DNA of 64,000 nt from NCBI RefSeq assembly GCF_037038585.1, contig NC_092560.1, positions 63,306,049 to 63,370,048 on the forward strand. Reading direction: 5' to 3'. Below, piece by piece: positions 36,246 to 47,514 of the stretch. The number at the start of each line of letters is the position of its first letter. Within the stretch, counting starts at the first letter, position 1. This DNA comes from Patagioenas fasciata (taxonomy: Eukaryota; Chordata; Aves; Columbiformes; Columbidae). Below the pieces are notes generated by a model, which worked only from the letters and a program-made list of their open reading frames with translations, was not told where the DNA came from and searched no databases. Position numbers and translations under genes: made by a program.

Positions 36246-39200
36246 GAATTGTTTTTTTGATCTGTCTTACTGTGTGGAGGTATGCAAAGATTTATGCTAC
36301 AATGCAGTAGAGGATCATAGGGGAAGCGACACAATGGATGCTGGAGTTCATACTGCTGTCAGAAAAAGTACCTGCCAAACCCTAATCTAGGCCCATAGAT
36401 GTGTTAACTCAGTCTGTGCCTCCAGCATTCACAGTGTCTGCCTCAGGAACGTGCTTTGCACCCTCCCTGGTGAGCTATGCTTCAGAACAGGGAGCACCGA
36501 ACATGGACAAATGTGAATTGGTTGTAGCTCAGTGTTGACAAATGGGGTTCTATAACACAGGGACAGTTTGTCTCCACATCTTAGGTGACCCAAGTGGGGA
36601 AGGAAGTTGACATCCAGCTTGGCAAAGATGGGGAACAAGACAGAGCATGCTCAGTCGCACAATTTTCAGCATGTATGTATTATACATTTCTGGTATCCCC
36701 AGTGCTGTCTGCACATGTTCTATGAAGTGTTCTAAAGAAAATACTTTTCTGCCTGAATAAGCTTAATCTTACAGCCCTGATGCTACAACAAATTATTCCC
36801 TGGGTGGGCAGCTCCTTTGCTTTACTAGGGATGTGCAGAGGCAGATTGAGATTGCAGCCAATCTGCAAACTAGTGAAAGCAACGGTGCTTGTTGTACCAG
36901 AAGGGAGGACATAAGGATGTACACAGATATGTAATTAAGTGAGTACTAGGTTAGGAACTTACATCATTGGTAGAGATGTTTTTGTATAAAAAGAAAAACA
37001 CAACAGAGGACAAAAATAGGTCCCCCTTGATGGAAACTCCTGGAACAGTTACAGAATTTGCCACAATATTTAACCTAGTGTAATCACCTACTTCTATGAA
37101 AATGTCTTTCAGCCTGACTCTCAAATGTGGGGGGATTGTCTTCTTCACTAGAATTAGAATTTCTGTTTATGTACAAATACAAACCTCTTAATAGCCTGCA
37201 AGAGAACTGTGTTTAACCAGGGCAACTGAGACACATTAAACAATAATATTTCTGAAGTCAGGCCCAGAAAGGTTAAAATTGCTTCTAATACGTTGGTTTT
37301 GCTGTTGTCTTCAGTATATACCTTAAGGTATTTGCACATTATTTAATGCTATAGTATCCCAAGCTCTGACACACTGTGCTGAGCAGTACTGAAATCCACA
37401 TCTGAAAAATGACATGGAAAGACTGACAAGATGATTGCCACGAACCATGCAAATATAGATCGTCAATACTCTCCTCAAAAGCATTTGTTACATATCCCCA
37501 CCTCCTCTCTGTCTGAGCTGTCTTTGTCTTGCTACTTCATGCTGATGCATAGAAATTTTGTTCCAAGCAGTGAATGGGCTTACAGGTCAGTACAACGATA
37601 GTATGGGAGAAGGCATATTCTTTTCCCTGGATATGGTTCAGCAGAGGGAGAGGGTGTTGCTGCCTGGAAACTTTGTGAAGGGAGAATTTGAAAATTCTAG
37701 CCACTTATTCAGGGTTCACTGAAGCTGGCAGCTCAGCTGAGTTACATGAATTCTGGTCGAATGGCTCCCGTTGATGTAGAGTTCAGCTCTGGAGTGCATG
37801 TAAAGTTCATAACAGCTTGGGGTGCTTCAAATTCATCTGACATTCATCAGACATGTTCAGGCCGTGTACCAGAGTGCAGAAAATCTGAAGCGTCAACTTC
37901 CTAAGCTTTGTAGTACAGGGTATATTTCTTTATGGGATTCATAGAAATAGAGAAAGCATAGCAATATTTAGCTGACAAATTGGTGAGCATAAAGATAGGA
38001 CTAACGGGAATAGCACTGCATTGGAAACAGTGCCAACACCACAGTGACAAGAATTACTAAATAAGGAGCACAGCTGAAAGTTGCACAGAGCAAGGCAGTA
38101 TGTTTGAATGTAATAAACAGATGTTGGGGAACCAGTGGAGGGTCTTGCAATATTAAGAGTTTATGAATGTCTGAGACACTCTCAGTATCTTCTGTTTGCA
38201 GATTTCCATGCTTCTATGGCTATTAGAAATCTAAATTAGCTTCTGATTCTCATAAATCCTATTTTTTGTGATGTAATTAGGCCTTGCAACTACTGTGCAA
38301 AGTAAGCCTCTTAAATTTCATATCCATAAATCAGACTTAGTTCTAGGACTGGTTCCACCAATCCTTCCACAGTTAGTAAGATTGTTACCATTTGTTGGTG
38401 TTTCTTCAGAAATGTATATTTAGCTTCATTTCTTTCCAAGAACTATATCGTATCTTATTTCACTGACCTGAAGTCTGACCTCTCATGCTACTGTATGAGA
38501 CTCAGCAGTGGGATGCATCCAACATGATGATTAAGCATGTGCTGAACTTTACACCGCCAGTATAATCAACTGCAGGATGGCACAAATGCTTAGACTGGGA
38601 AGCAATCAGTTTACAGCATGTATGTTGTTTCAGCAGAGTAACTTCAGCAGTGCATTCCTTCTTGGGCATTATTTCACAAGTAGCCACTGTAGACATTTGT
38701 AACTGAAGAATTAAGACTCATCTGAATGAAGTATGAATGAAAATGCCTGTATGTGGAAGCATCAGAAGATGCACTAGAGCAAGGGTGGAAAGAATAAGCA
38801 AAATGGACATGATGGACATGAACAACAGCAGTCAAATGAAGGAACGGTGAAAAGTATGGTTTTTTTTACATCCAGCCCACAAGACAAGACCAAAAATTCA
38901 GTCCCCTTGCTCTGATAAAGCCACTAGTCACCAAAAAAAACACAAAACCATGCTCTGACAACAGACGGTAGCCATAAAGATGGCAAAATGAGGTAAAAGG
39001 CAATGGGCAGAAACTTTTCCAAAGATTCCTGGAGGATAAGGCAAGCAAGGTTATGAGGCAACATCATTGCCTAACAACTGCTTGGCTCAGACAAATATAA
39101 AACTGTGTTCAAAAAAATTGTTTGTTGTTGCCAGTGAAGAGAGATACAACACACTTACTGAGGACTCAGCAGTTAGTGCCCCTTGTCCTCTGCCCTATGC

Positions 39201-42200
39201 ACAAATAACCTTGGTCAGACCATTTGGAGAGGAAGATCTTGACACTTGGCAGTGTGTGGCAATGAGATCCACCTGCTAGTGTTTCTGTACTGCATGGGAG
39301 AAGCTTTACCTTCAGGGCTGACCATAAGGGTCTTATTACTGGTAGTGCATCCAGTGATCCAGTATTTCCACACCATGTATTTTTGAGGCATTTTATGTAG
39401 AATTTTTCCAGTGAAAGGAATTAAAGTGTCTTCAATTTAATTATTTTTGGCAAGTAATGTTTTTCTTTCCATTTCTTTTTAAATTCAAAGCACTATCTAA
39501 GTTAGCACAGGTCAGTAGATCAAAGTCCTTCATTGCTTCTCCCTGCAAACACAAAAACCGTATGGCTTTCCTGTTCACAAGGGAGACCAAGGAGTTTTTT
39601 GAAGCCATTTAGCAATATATTGCCAACATGTCACTGGGTTTACAGGCATAGGTCCCTAATGATGAAGAAAATTCTCTGTATTTGAAAAAGATTAATTACA
39701 AAGAGTTTATAGCTCTGGGGTCAGTGTACTAATTTCCAAGAACAGCTCTGCGCCAGCTTAACAACACAGGGATGCTTCCACTGAGACCTCATAGGAAAGA
39801 GCTGTTGCTTTGTGAGTGCACCAAAACACACGCACTATCCGTGGTACGCGACGTTATTCTTGGCATGAACAGACGCAACTCCGGCTCTTATCTCAGCCAG
39901 TGTGAGTTTTCTTATTGGCTTTCCTGAATACATTTGTTCAGACTCAAATTTGCTTTGTTGGTTGTATTATATAATAACCTTTTTTAAAAGAAAGCAGGAA
40001 TAGATAGTCCATAAAAAAAAAAAGATCACTGTCAGACCTTTGCTGGTAATATTACGTATTTACAGTATCTGGTGTTTGTAAATGCTGGTAGAAGTACTAC
40101 CTCACACATTTCTGCTTAAACTGTATGGTTTGTAAAATGTGCACACAACTTCTCAGAAAAGGAAGTTCTTTAATATTCTTTATTGGCTGGAGGAAAGCGG
40201 GTGCCAAATACAACTGTGAAATGGGAAACAATGCACAAAGGAAAAGTTCCAGAACATCAACACATCCGTTTCTTTCCTCTGCCATAAATAACCAACACAC
40301 CCTTAAATACAAGACTAAATGGCTCCAGGAAACTCTCATTAACGAAAATGTTGTAGTTGGGCTTCTCACTTTCATTTGGAATTTACATGCTCCAAGAAGC
40401 TTTTTCGCACCTAGACAGCAGATATGTTGTTCTCTAAGTAATACTAAGCTCTGAGAGAAACTAAGATAAACTAAAACTAGCCTACTATCTGGAGACACTT
40501 AAACCTTCCTCTTTCACTGCCCAAAAAATTAATGTTGAAAGGCACATCCCTGCTGCTATTAAAATCAATGACAAAATACAACACTGAGAGTATAAAGGCA
40601 CAGTGTGTGTTCCAGCCTTTGTCCTTCAGTTTTCTGGAAACTAGAGATAAAGCAGGAAACAAAATAAATGGCCTGCATATATGTACTACGTTCAGATGAG
40701 TTTCATTATAAAGTATAGCAGCTATTATATTTTACAAGAAAGGTCTCATGATGGGACAGGATGCATAGACAGCATATTTTCTGCAGATCAGAAGTAGCAG
40801 GGTAATTAGACCAGTCATTTGTCTAGAGGACACTTATAATATATTAGCATATTTCACTGTATAAAAAAGATTTAACTGATACCAACCATCTATAGCTTTA
40901 TCACGTTAAAATTTGTCTATACAGACTTGTCTTAGCATCAGAAGTTTCTTAACTTCCAACTGAGTCATTAGAAGTCGAGTCATTAGTACAATATCAAAAC
41001 CTTAACATAACTTCAGGAACTACCTCTACCTCTGATTTCTCCTGGCAGTTCCTTCTAATTTCACAATCATATTTTTCAAATCAAAAAAAACAAACCCACA
41101 CTTCTTTCCTCAGTTCCTGTATGGAATGTCTGTGAGTTACAGGGAAAATGCCTTGCTAGTTAAAAAGAGAAAAGAACAAAGTCTACTATTACTTGATTTC
41201 ATCATATAGAAAATGAGACAGATCTTTCAAAATTACTCATGGTACACATGGTACAGGGCTTCCTGACAAGTGAGATACCTATGAGCCGTTACTAAAGATG
41301 AAAAAACATGAGCTGTAGAAAAAAAAATGTTCTACAATTTCATTTAACATTTTCAAGGCCTTGGAAAGAAAGTTCTTCTGTAGCTTTCATGGCTGGAAAC
41401 CTACATTTGTGTATCTGTCATCCACGGCACAGGTGCAAGTTGCATCCTTCTGAGCCTGGGATGCAGACTCTAGGGAGGGCACCAGGCTGCAATTTATGAG
41501 ATTTAGAAACAGAAAGGCAGAGGCAGTCCTCCCTTGGATGGGTCATGTACCATGAAAGGGCCACGTTCTCCCCAGCCTTCTGGTGTTATGGATACTCCCA
41601 GTTTCATTGTGATTTGCCAGCTGTTGCACAGAAAGAGGGCAGGAGGGCTTCTGGGCTAGAATGGGAACAGGGTACTAAATGCAAACAGTCTTAGGCAGCT
41701 GACATACCAAACCTCTTGGTCCTTGGAATGAAGTCCAGACCACAGAATTAGTGATCCAGCAGACATTGCCAGTGGAGCAAGATTTGGGACTGTGAAGAGC
41801 TGACTGATGTGCTGGAAAGGTAAATGCTTAAACCTAGTGGATAGAAGACACCTAAAAGAACTCTCTTAAAGTCCGCCTGTCCTTGAAGTTTTAATGTGCA
41901 TCAGGAGAAAACTTCAGCTTCTGCTTGGAATTCACCGCCAAGGGCTTCTCTCCAAATGCTGTTTAAAAAAAACCCATACAAACCAAAACAAACAGCCTTT
42001 TTTTGCCAAGAATAGTATGTGTATAAGGAGATGATCCTTCTTCTTGAGAAGGTGACAGATCAACAGATAGACAACTCTCAGGGTACAAGGCCTGAAGTCA
42101 AGCATGCTCTTGAGCCAGAAGATACCTGAACTTACATTCAGATGCATGACCTAACCACAGGTTCATGCATCTCTTGCTGGCCTACTGAAGATTCAATGTT

Positions 42201-42994
42201 CTTTGCACAAGCAATAACGCTGGAAAGGTGAGGAAATTCTGGAAGGTTTCTTCTCTACAAAATTGCTTGTATTCACTTACTCTAATCAGAGAATGTGCAG
42301 GATGGCAGGAGACTCTGGCTTTGGGAACCTGAAATCATCTACCTTGTCAAAATGGTGCACAAGTCTGGCCCAGGACCTTCATACAAGTATTTGCAGTTCT
42401 TTATCATCTAGGTTCTGAGAAAAACAATCTACAGTAACTTGGAAAACCACTGTAGCAAAATGTTGGCAGAAAAATGCAAGGAAAACTGAACAGTTACTTT
42501 TTCTCCCCATTCTGCTGTGGTTTACTGGGGAACAAAAGAGGAGCCACAGGCTTTCCAACACTTCTGATTTTATGGGCCTCGTGGTATATATTTTTTTAAT
42601 TGCCGGCCTATTGAGGCTGTGGGATTGTGGGGATTTCGAGTTTAATTTAAAAGAGAGGCTGGCATGTAGTTGTTGTGGCTTCGAAGAAATGTTGGAGGTC
42701 AAGTCTCACATTTCAAAAAACAGAGGCAAATACAAAAATAAAATTTACCAAAAATCTTATGGATTTGGAGGGCCAGCCCCACTGCTTCAAACCCTGGAGT
42801 GCTGGCAGCACTGGAGGTATTTAAAATACGTTTCTAGGAAGGATATTTGACTCGTGTCACAGAGAGAACCTGAAACGATCAGGTCAGATCCGTGACTTCA
42901 TCCACCCCCGCAGCACGTTCACAACAGCCCACTAGGGACTCATTGGAACCATCGGTCACTGAAGGATCTGCCACAACTTAGTCCCGATGACACC
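36246..42994. other. Non-coding flank upstream of the CpG island
   Basis: AT-rich, with short open frames and no recognisable exon or transposon. A small direct repeat (GAGTCATTAG twice, near 40961 and 40976) is present. Distal regulatory elements could lie here but cannot be recognised by eye. Confidence 0.45.
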
Positions 42995-43168
42995 CCGGCA
43001 ACACAGCTAAAGGCGGGCGTCAGACTGAAAGGCTGGATGGCTTCGGCCCGGTGAAACCAGGACTACCGGCTGCTGCGGCGCCCCGGGGGCAGGGTCGGGG
43101 GTGGTGGCGGCGGGCGGTGCGCGGCGCAGGCTCCTCCCGCAGGCAGCCCGCCAGCCCCTCTCCTCCAT

Positions 43169-43187
43169 CCCTCCCCCCCTCCCTCCC
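43169..43187 (-). promoter_or_regulatory. Potential G-quadruplex on the minus strand of the promoter
   Basis: The + strand has four C-runs (3, 7, 3 and 3 bases) separated by single T bases. The minus strand therefore has four G-tracts with 1-nt loops, a pattern expected to form a very stable G-quadruplex (and an i-motif on the + strand). It lies about 100 bp upstream of the putative start codon, which suggests a promoter or 5' UTR role. This is inferred from sequence only. Confidence 0.7.
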
Positions 43188-43290
43188 GCCCCGGCTCCAT
43201 CCCTCCTTCCTGTCGGCGCTGCGCACTGCTGCCGGCCGGAGCTGGGCCGCCCGGGACCGCGCCGCGGGAGCCCCGCACACCCCCCGCGGC

Positions 43291-43326
43291 ATGAGGCTGC
43301 CGCAGGGCACGGTCAGGCGGCGGCGG
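43291..43326 (+). CDS. Putative first coding exon, 12 codons (MRLPQGTVRRRR), gene unidentified
   Basis: ATG at 43291 is the first ATG after 43036 on the + strand, has G at -3, and sits inside the CpG island. Twelve codons later the sequence CGG|GTGAGT gives a near-consensus 5' splice site, so the exon would end in phase 0 at 43326. The frame stays open for more than 200 bases upstream but without another ATG; the only upstream alternative in frame is a GTG at 43051. The peptide is short and basic (MRLPQGTVRRRR), as at the cytoplasmic N-terminus of many type II membrane proteins. That is a guess and I do not recognise the gene. Alternatively the whole exon is 5' UTR and translation starts in a later exon outside the window. 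Confidence 0.45.
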
Positions 43327-43332
43327 GTGAGT
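43327..43332 (+). promoter_or_regulatory. Putative 5' splice site (GTGAGT)
   Basis: CGG|GTGAGT matches the vertebrate donor consensus at nearly every position and lies in the middle of the CpG island, where first-exon donors are usually found. It implies that sequence to the right is intron 1 of a + strand gene. A weaker donor-like site (GCGG|GTAAAT, 43810) lies just past the island. Confidence 0.6.
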
Positions 43333-43735
43333 GCCGGGCCCCGGGCCGGGCGGCTTCTCCGAGGGCGGCCCCGCAGTAGGGCTCCGCTCGCACCTGGGAG
43401 GGGAGCGGCCGAGGGGGCCGAGATGAGAGATGCCGCCTCTATCCCTCCCTCTGACCGTCCCGGAGAGGTGCCGGCGAGGAGGGGCAAGGGGCGTTGACAG
43501 CCCAGCCAGCACCCGGCGGGGCCGCAGGGGGTTTCCAAGCCCCCTGCCTGGCTCCCTGCTTTCCTGTTGCCGCGGGCGCTGCGGCTCGGGACTCGGCTGG
43601 GGGGAGAACAGGCGGCGGCTCTGGGGGCGCGGCCGAGGGTCGCAGCCGGTGCGGGCGCGGAGCGCGGCAGCCTCCTCCGGGGTCACGGGGGAGAGACCGG
43701 CGGCTCTGCTCTGCCGCTGCCTGGAGCCTGCAGCT

Positions 43736-44855
43736 TAAATACAGGCTGCGTTTTGTCAACAGCTCATTCTGCTGGCCGGCAGGTTGGTTGGTGCAACGAC
43801 TGAACAGCGGGTAAATAATATGTATGCCTCTTTTTCTGCCTTTTTTTTTTCTTTGTTTTTTAATAAGTAGCACCCTTCCAAAAAAGGAGAGCTTGGGACG
43901 CAAATCTGGAGCCCCTTTTGCGTTTGAGGAGCATCCAGACATGCTGTGAACCTTGCAGCATGCCAGTTGTGCAGGCACACCAGCACAGTGACAGCTTGCC
44001 ATGTCTGCTTTGAGTGATTGAATTTCTAATGTGTTTAGAGAGTGCGTTTAAAAAAGATCTCTCTAAGCTTCTGAGGTAGTTCTGGAAAGAACGTCATTCC
44101 CTTGTTAAAATTTCAGCATGTGTAAGTAAATTTGAACTGGGCATATGGTGCTGGCATTCTGTGTGTTGCTAAGTTGGAACTGGTGATATACGTGGTTGGT
44201 TTGTTTTTTAGTTATAATTGGTGGTGCATGACGGCGAACTTTGCTATAAATGGGAGTAAAGCTTTGGATAGATTTTACAATATCTTCTAGTGCCAGGGAG
44301 AGTTAGGCTGGGAACTGTTGTTTAGGAATTGTCACTTTGATTCTTTTCCACAAACTTTCACACTTGAAATCTCCATTGAAAAATAGTCAAATTTTCGTAT
44401 TCCGTAACAAAGCTTGTGGTGTCCTGTCAAATTCCCTTAAGTGAAGCATGGGCATTCGGTAGCTTTCTGCTGTATTTGAAACCCAGCTTGTGACCTTAGT
44501 AAGGCAGCCGGACTTACCCTTGACATCTCACCTGGAAGTTCATTCTGCCTTTTTTTTTTTTCCCTCATTATAAAAGAATTCTTTAAATTCTTCTTAAGCC
44601 CTTGGTTTGACTCCACAGCATGAATCCAAATTGTTAATCAGACTTAGCAGTTGTGGGGAAGATTAAGGTCCATGCTATGCCATGTTTCCTCTCAAATCAA
44701 AATGTGTCAGTGCTGGCTGAGACAGTAGATCCATCACCACACATGTGATTTTTATATAAAGCTTTGCACATCCTGTAAGGAAGAATGCATGAATGCCTTG
44801 ATCTGCAGAAAATCTGTCCTTGTGCTTAACTTCTTTGCCATTGTATGATGTGTGG
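43736..44855 (+). other. Probable start of intron 1; nothing else recognised
   Basis: Composition drops to AT-rich with T-rich runs (for example 43843-43861 and 44552-44562). No exon or repeat family recognised. Confidence 0.45.
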
Positions 44856-44911
44856 TTTTGGTGATAAAGGTAAGCTTTGATTTCTGTACGATTTTGGTAA
44901 TAAAGGTAAAC
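44856..44911 (+). repeat. 36-bp direct duplication (partial)
   Basis: TTTTGGTGATAAAGGTAAGC at 44856 recurs as TTTTGGTAATAAAGGTAAAC at 44892, with two differences in 20 bases and a 36-bp period. Both copies contain a donor-like GGTAAG/GGTAAA. It is probably a local duplication, and no known element is involved. Confidence 0.8.
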
Positions 44912-47314
44912 ATGCATAGAGGTCTCATGGATCAGTCCCTAGTGTGAATCAAGATCAGAAAAAAGATGTGTTTGATCAGGGGAAGGATTAGGATGTAGAA
45001 GAGACAGAAGCAAATGCTGGGAGTGTATCCACAGGATAAGTAGTGCCATATCTGCAGTTGGCTGTTATTGCTCAGCATCAGTTGCCTGCCATTAGCTGGA
45101 TGGGGAACTGCAGGTCACCTCTGAGAGGTGTGCTGAGGCTACTAGGAAAAGACAGTGCAATGTCAGTAGGCTGCAAAGCTATACAACTAAACTGCAAAAT
45201 GTTGCGGAAGTCCACAACTGGAAAGCCTAAAAATCACTAATTTGGCGCTGGTTTGGAGTATAGCTTTTAGGCAGTCAGTATATCACCTGATTTTGTTTGA
45301 TTTTGCTTTCTGTTTACTTAGTCTTCCCATCATTTCATCTTATCACTATTTCACCAATTCAAACTTTTATCAGTGTTATTAAGTGATAACAGTTTCCATT
45401 GTGCACTCTCCAAAGATATCGCTTTAGTCACTTAGAACAACCAGTGGCAAGCACTATCTATGAGTTAGATTGTGCAAAATCCTTTTACAGGTCTGCTGAG
45501 GAAAGGGACAGGTTTACCCTTTAGACGAGGGCATTCTTGCAAACTTGCTGAAAATGGGAAGAGCCATATGAGTGGAAATGCTTTCCAAGAAAGAAAGAGA
45601 AACGTATATTCACAGGTGTCAAATGTGCTGCTCCTACTTTAGCGGGTCATTCATGGAGCTTTAATTTTCAAGTGCTTGGTGAGTATGATCTACGGCTGTA
45701 AGGTCACATCTGTTTCAACATCATGCAGCTCAGGGCTTTAGTAAATATTAAGAAAAAAACAAAATTCTGAATTTATTGAACTGCATAGATAATGCTAGAA
45801 CAAATGCTTTAAATCTATTAGAAACGACTCTTTAAGAGCTTGAATATTAGACTGTTTAATCCAGTGGGTGACTGACAGCAAGGTTTGTGCCTTTGGAGAA
45901 GATGTATTTAAACTGGCTATGTTGGTAAATATTCCACATGGAAGGTGAAATTGTGTCTCAGAAAGTGTCTGGTAGTCTTAAACAATATAGATATTTATAA
46001 ATACTGAGTCTGTCTTGCAGAGTGCAGTGCATCACAAGACTGATGCAGATGTATTATGTTTTTCTGCAAATGACTCAACAGATGATGTGACCAGGTAGAT
46101 GAGATTCTTTTCCACTTCTGCTATATGCTAATGCTCAGAGGAATGCAAAGAACCCTAAATTCAGCAGTTCCTGTTGATACGTTGGTTGGATAAAAGCAAA
46201 AATTGTCTGATACAATTTTAAATGATGGTTGCTGTTGTCTTGTAATGAGCTTATTAAGCTGTTGAAAGTCAGCTTTTGGATAATGGAAGGGAAAACAGAA
46301 GAAATCGTGAAACTTCTTGGAGTTAGTTTTGCTCCATATTCAATAACACACATTGATCTAGGACACAGTTAAAATAGAAACACCAGGACCTTCGATTCAG
46401 ACCGATGCTGAAATACAGAGGTAATTCAAGTGAAGGGATGTTAATTAGCAGTACAAGGAAAAGTCTGATGAGGGGAGGTTAAAGTTAGATGGAAGAGCTG
46501 AGAATTTGAACCAAATACTGGTGGCTTGCTGAGAGGGGGTACTGTTGCGCTGAATCAGACATCGAGTAGCATGCAGGGAGACGTGGAGAAAGAGGTGTGA
46601 AAGACAGTTTTACTCCTGTTCCCATAATTCACTAGAATTAGTTGAAATGATTTCATATTTTGCTGAGTCTTTTCCTCTGAGATTTAGTAATGAATCCTTT
46701 TTGACTGTTAGGCATCAAATTTCTGTCTAAAAATAGGAGAAATAAATTACTTCTAGATAAGGCTTGAGAGGTGATTGTACTCTATGTCCCAAGGCTGGTT
46801 GATGTATTTCATTCCATAAACATTTTAATGTAAAAGATATGAACAAACCTTGGGAGCAGGACCTAAAGCGTGTGGTCCCTCAATTCCAGTGAGTGCCCTC
46901 TCACAGAAACACGGAGTCTTGTGCCGATTCAGTGATTACTTAAACCTCAGAGAGAAATGCCATCTACAGAAAGGCTGGAGAAGTCTCCGTCCTAACTTGT
47001 CTGTTACTTCGGGTAGCCTCTGGCGTGGTCAGAGGCGTTTCCCACACCCTACCAAGTGCTACAGTGGCTGCCTTAGGAAAGGGAGCACCACTGCTGCTTT
47101 CTTTTTCTGTGTCTTTAAACAAAAGTGATTGCTGCTGCTTTTCCCGGAGAGCCTGATTCTGTGGTTCTGCACACATTTTATCAGCAGACATAGGGTAGGG
47201 AAACAATTGCTTTGTGAATCTTGAGTGTCTAAGCATCAGACAGGTGTTGTTGCCTTGTCAAAGGTGAGACTGTGTATTATGCGTGCTGATGCCTACAAAA
47301 TTTATCATTACCGG
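44912..47314 (+). other. Probable intron; nothing recognised
   Basis: AT-rich, with short open frames only. No splice-flanked coding exon or transposon identified. Confidence 0.45.
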
Positions 47315-47375
47315 TCCTTTTTTTTTCTTCTTTTTTTTTTTTTTTCCCGCCCCCCCCCCCCCTTCTTTTTTTCCT
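47315..47375 (+). repeat. 61-bp polypyrimidine tract, poly-T then poly-C
   Basis: Every base from 47315 to 47375 is C or T except a single G at 47349. A T-rich half (to 47345) is followed by a 13-base C run (47350-47362) and another T-rich part. Such tracts are replication-slippage prone. The single G splits the C run into 3 and 13 bases. Confidence 0.92.
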
Positions 47376-47472
47376 ACTAATACTTAGTTGCAGCTAAATG
47401 GGATTTTGAAACATTTGGTTTAGGTTTAGGCATCAAAAGTTTGTTTTTTGTGGATACTTAAATGCCTCCAGG
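47376..47472 (+). other. Short spacer after the polypyrimidine tract
   Basis: Contains TACTAAT and two nearby AG dinucleotides (47387, 47393) that superficially resemble a branch point and 3' splice sites. The spacing is too short for a normal acceptor. Confidence 0.4.
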
Positions 47473-47514
47473 GATCTCTTCCAGAATCTTACAGATCTCT
47501 TCCAGAGTCATTAG
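47473..47514 (+). repeat. 21-bp tandem duplication
   Basis: GATCTCTTCCAGAATC at 47473 and GATCTCTTCCAGAGTC at 47494 are two adjacent 21-bp units with one difference in the first 16 bases. A small local slippage duplication. Confidence 0.85.

Larger units (their letters stand above)
42995..43735 (+). promoter_or_regulatory. CpG island, putative promoter and first exon
   Basis: GC content and CpG density jump abruptly just after 42,995 and fall back by about 43,740, in contrast to the AT-rich DNA on both sides. This is the classic look of a vertebrate CpG-island promoter. I see no TATA box. A pyrimidine-rich block at 43156-43206 precedes GC boxes and the first core ATG. A consensus donor on the + strand (43327) and none seen on the - strand within the island point to + strand transcription. 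Overlapping long open frames on both strands (up to 207 codons) are expected from the lack of stop codons in GC-rich DNA and are not taken as genes. Confidence 0.88.

Noticed and set aside
43020-44002. Long overlapping open frames on both strands in the CpG island (up to 207 codons)
   Set aside because: GC-rich DNA lacks stop codons. The frames overlap in several phases on both strands and are rich in Ala, Gly, Pro and Arg, with no domain. Only the short + strand ATG-to-donor frame has supporting context.
47375-47393. Apparent branch point plus acceptor after the poly-pyrimidine tract
   Set aside because: The branch adenine would be only about 7-13 nt from the AG, and no coding exon follows. 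Kept only as a low-interest observation.
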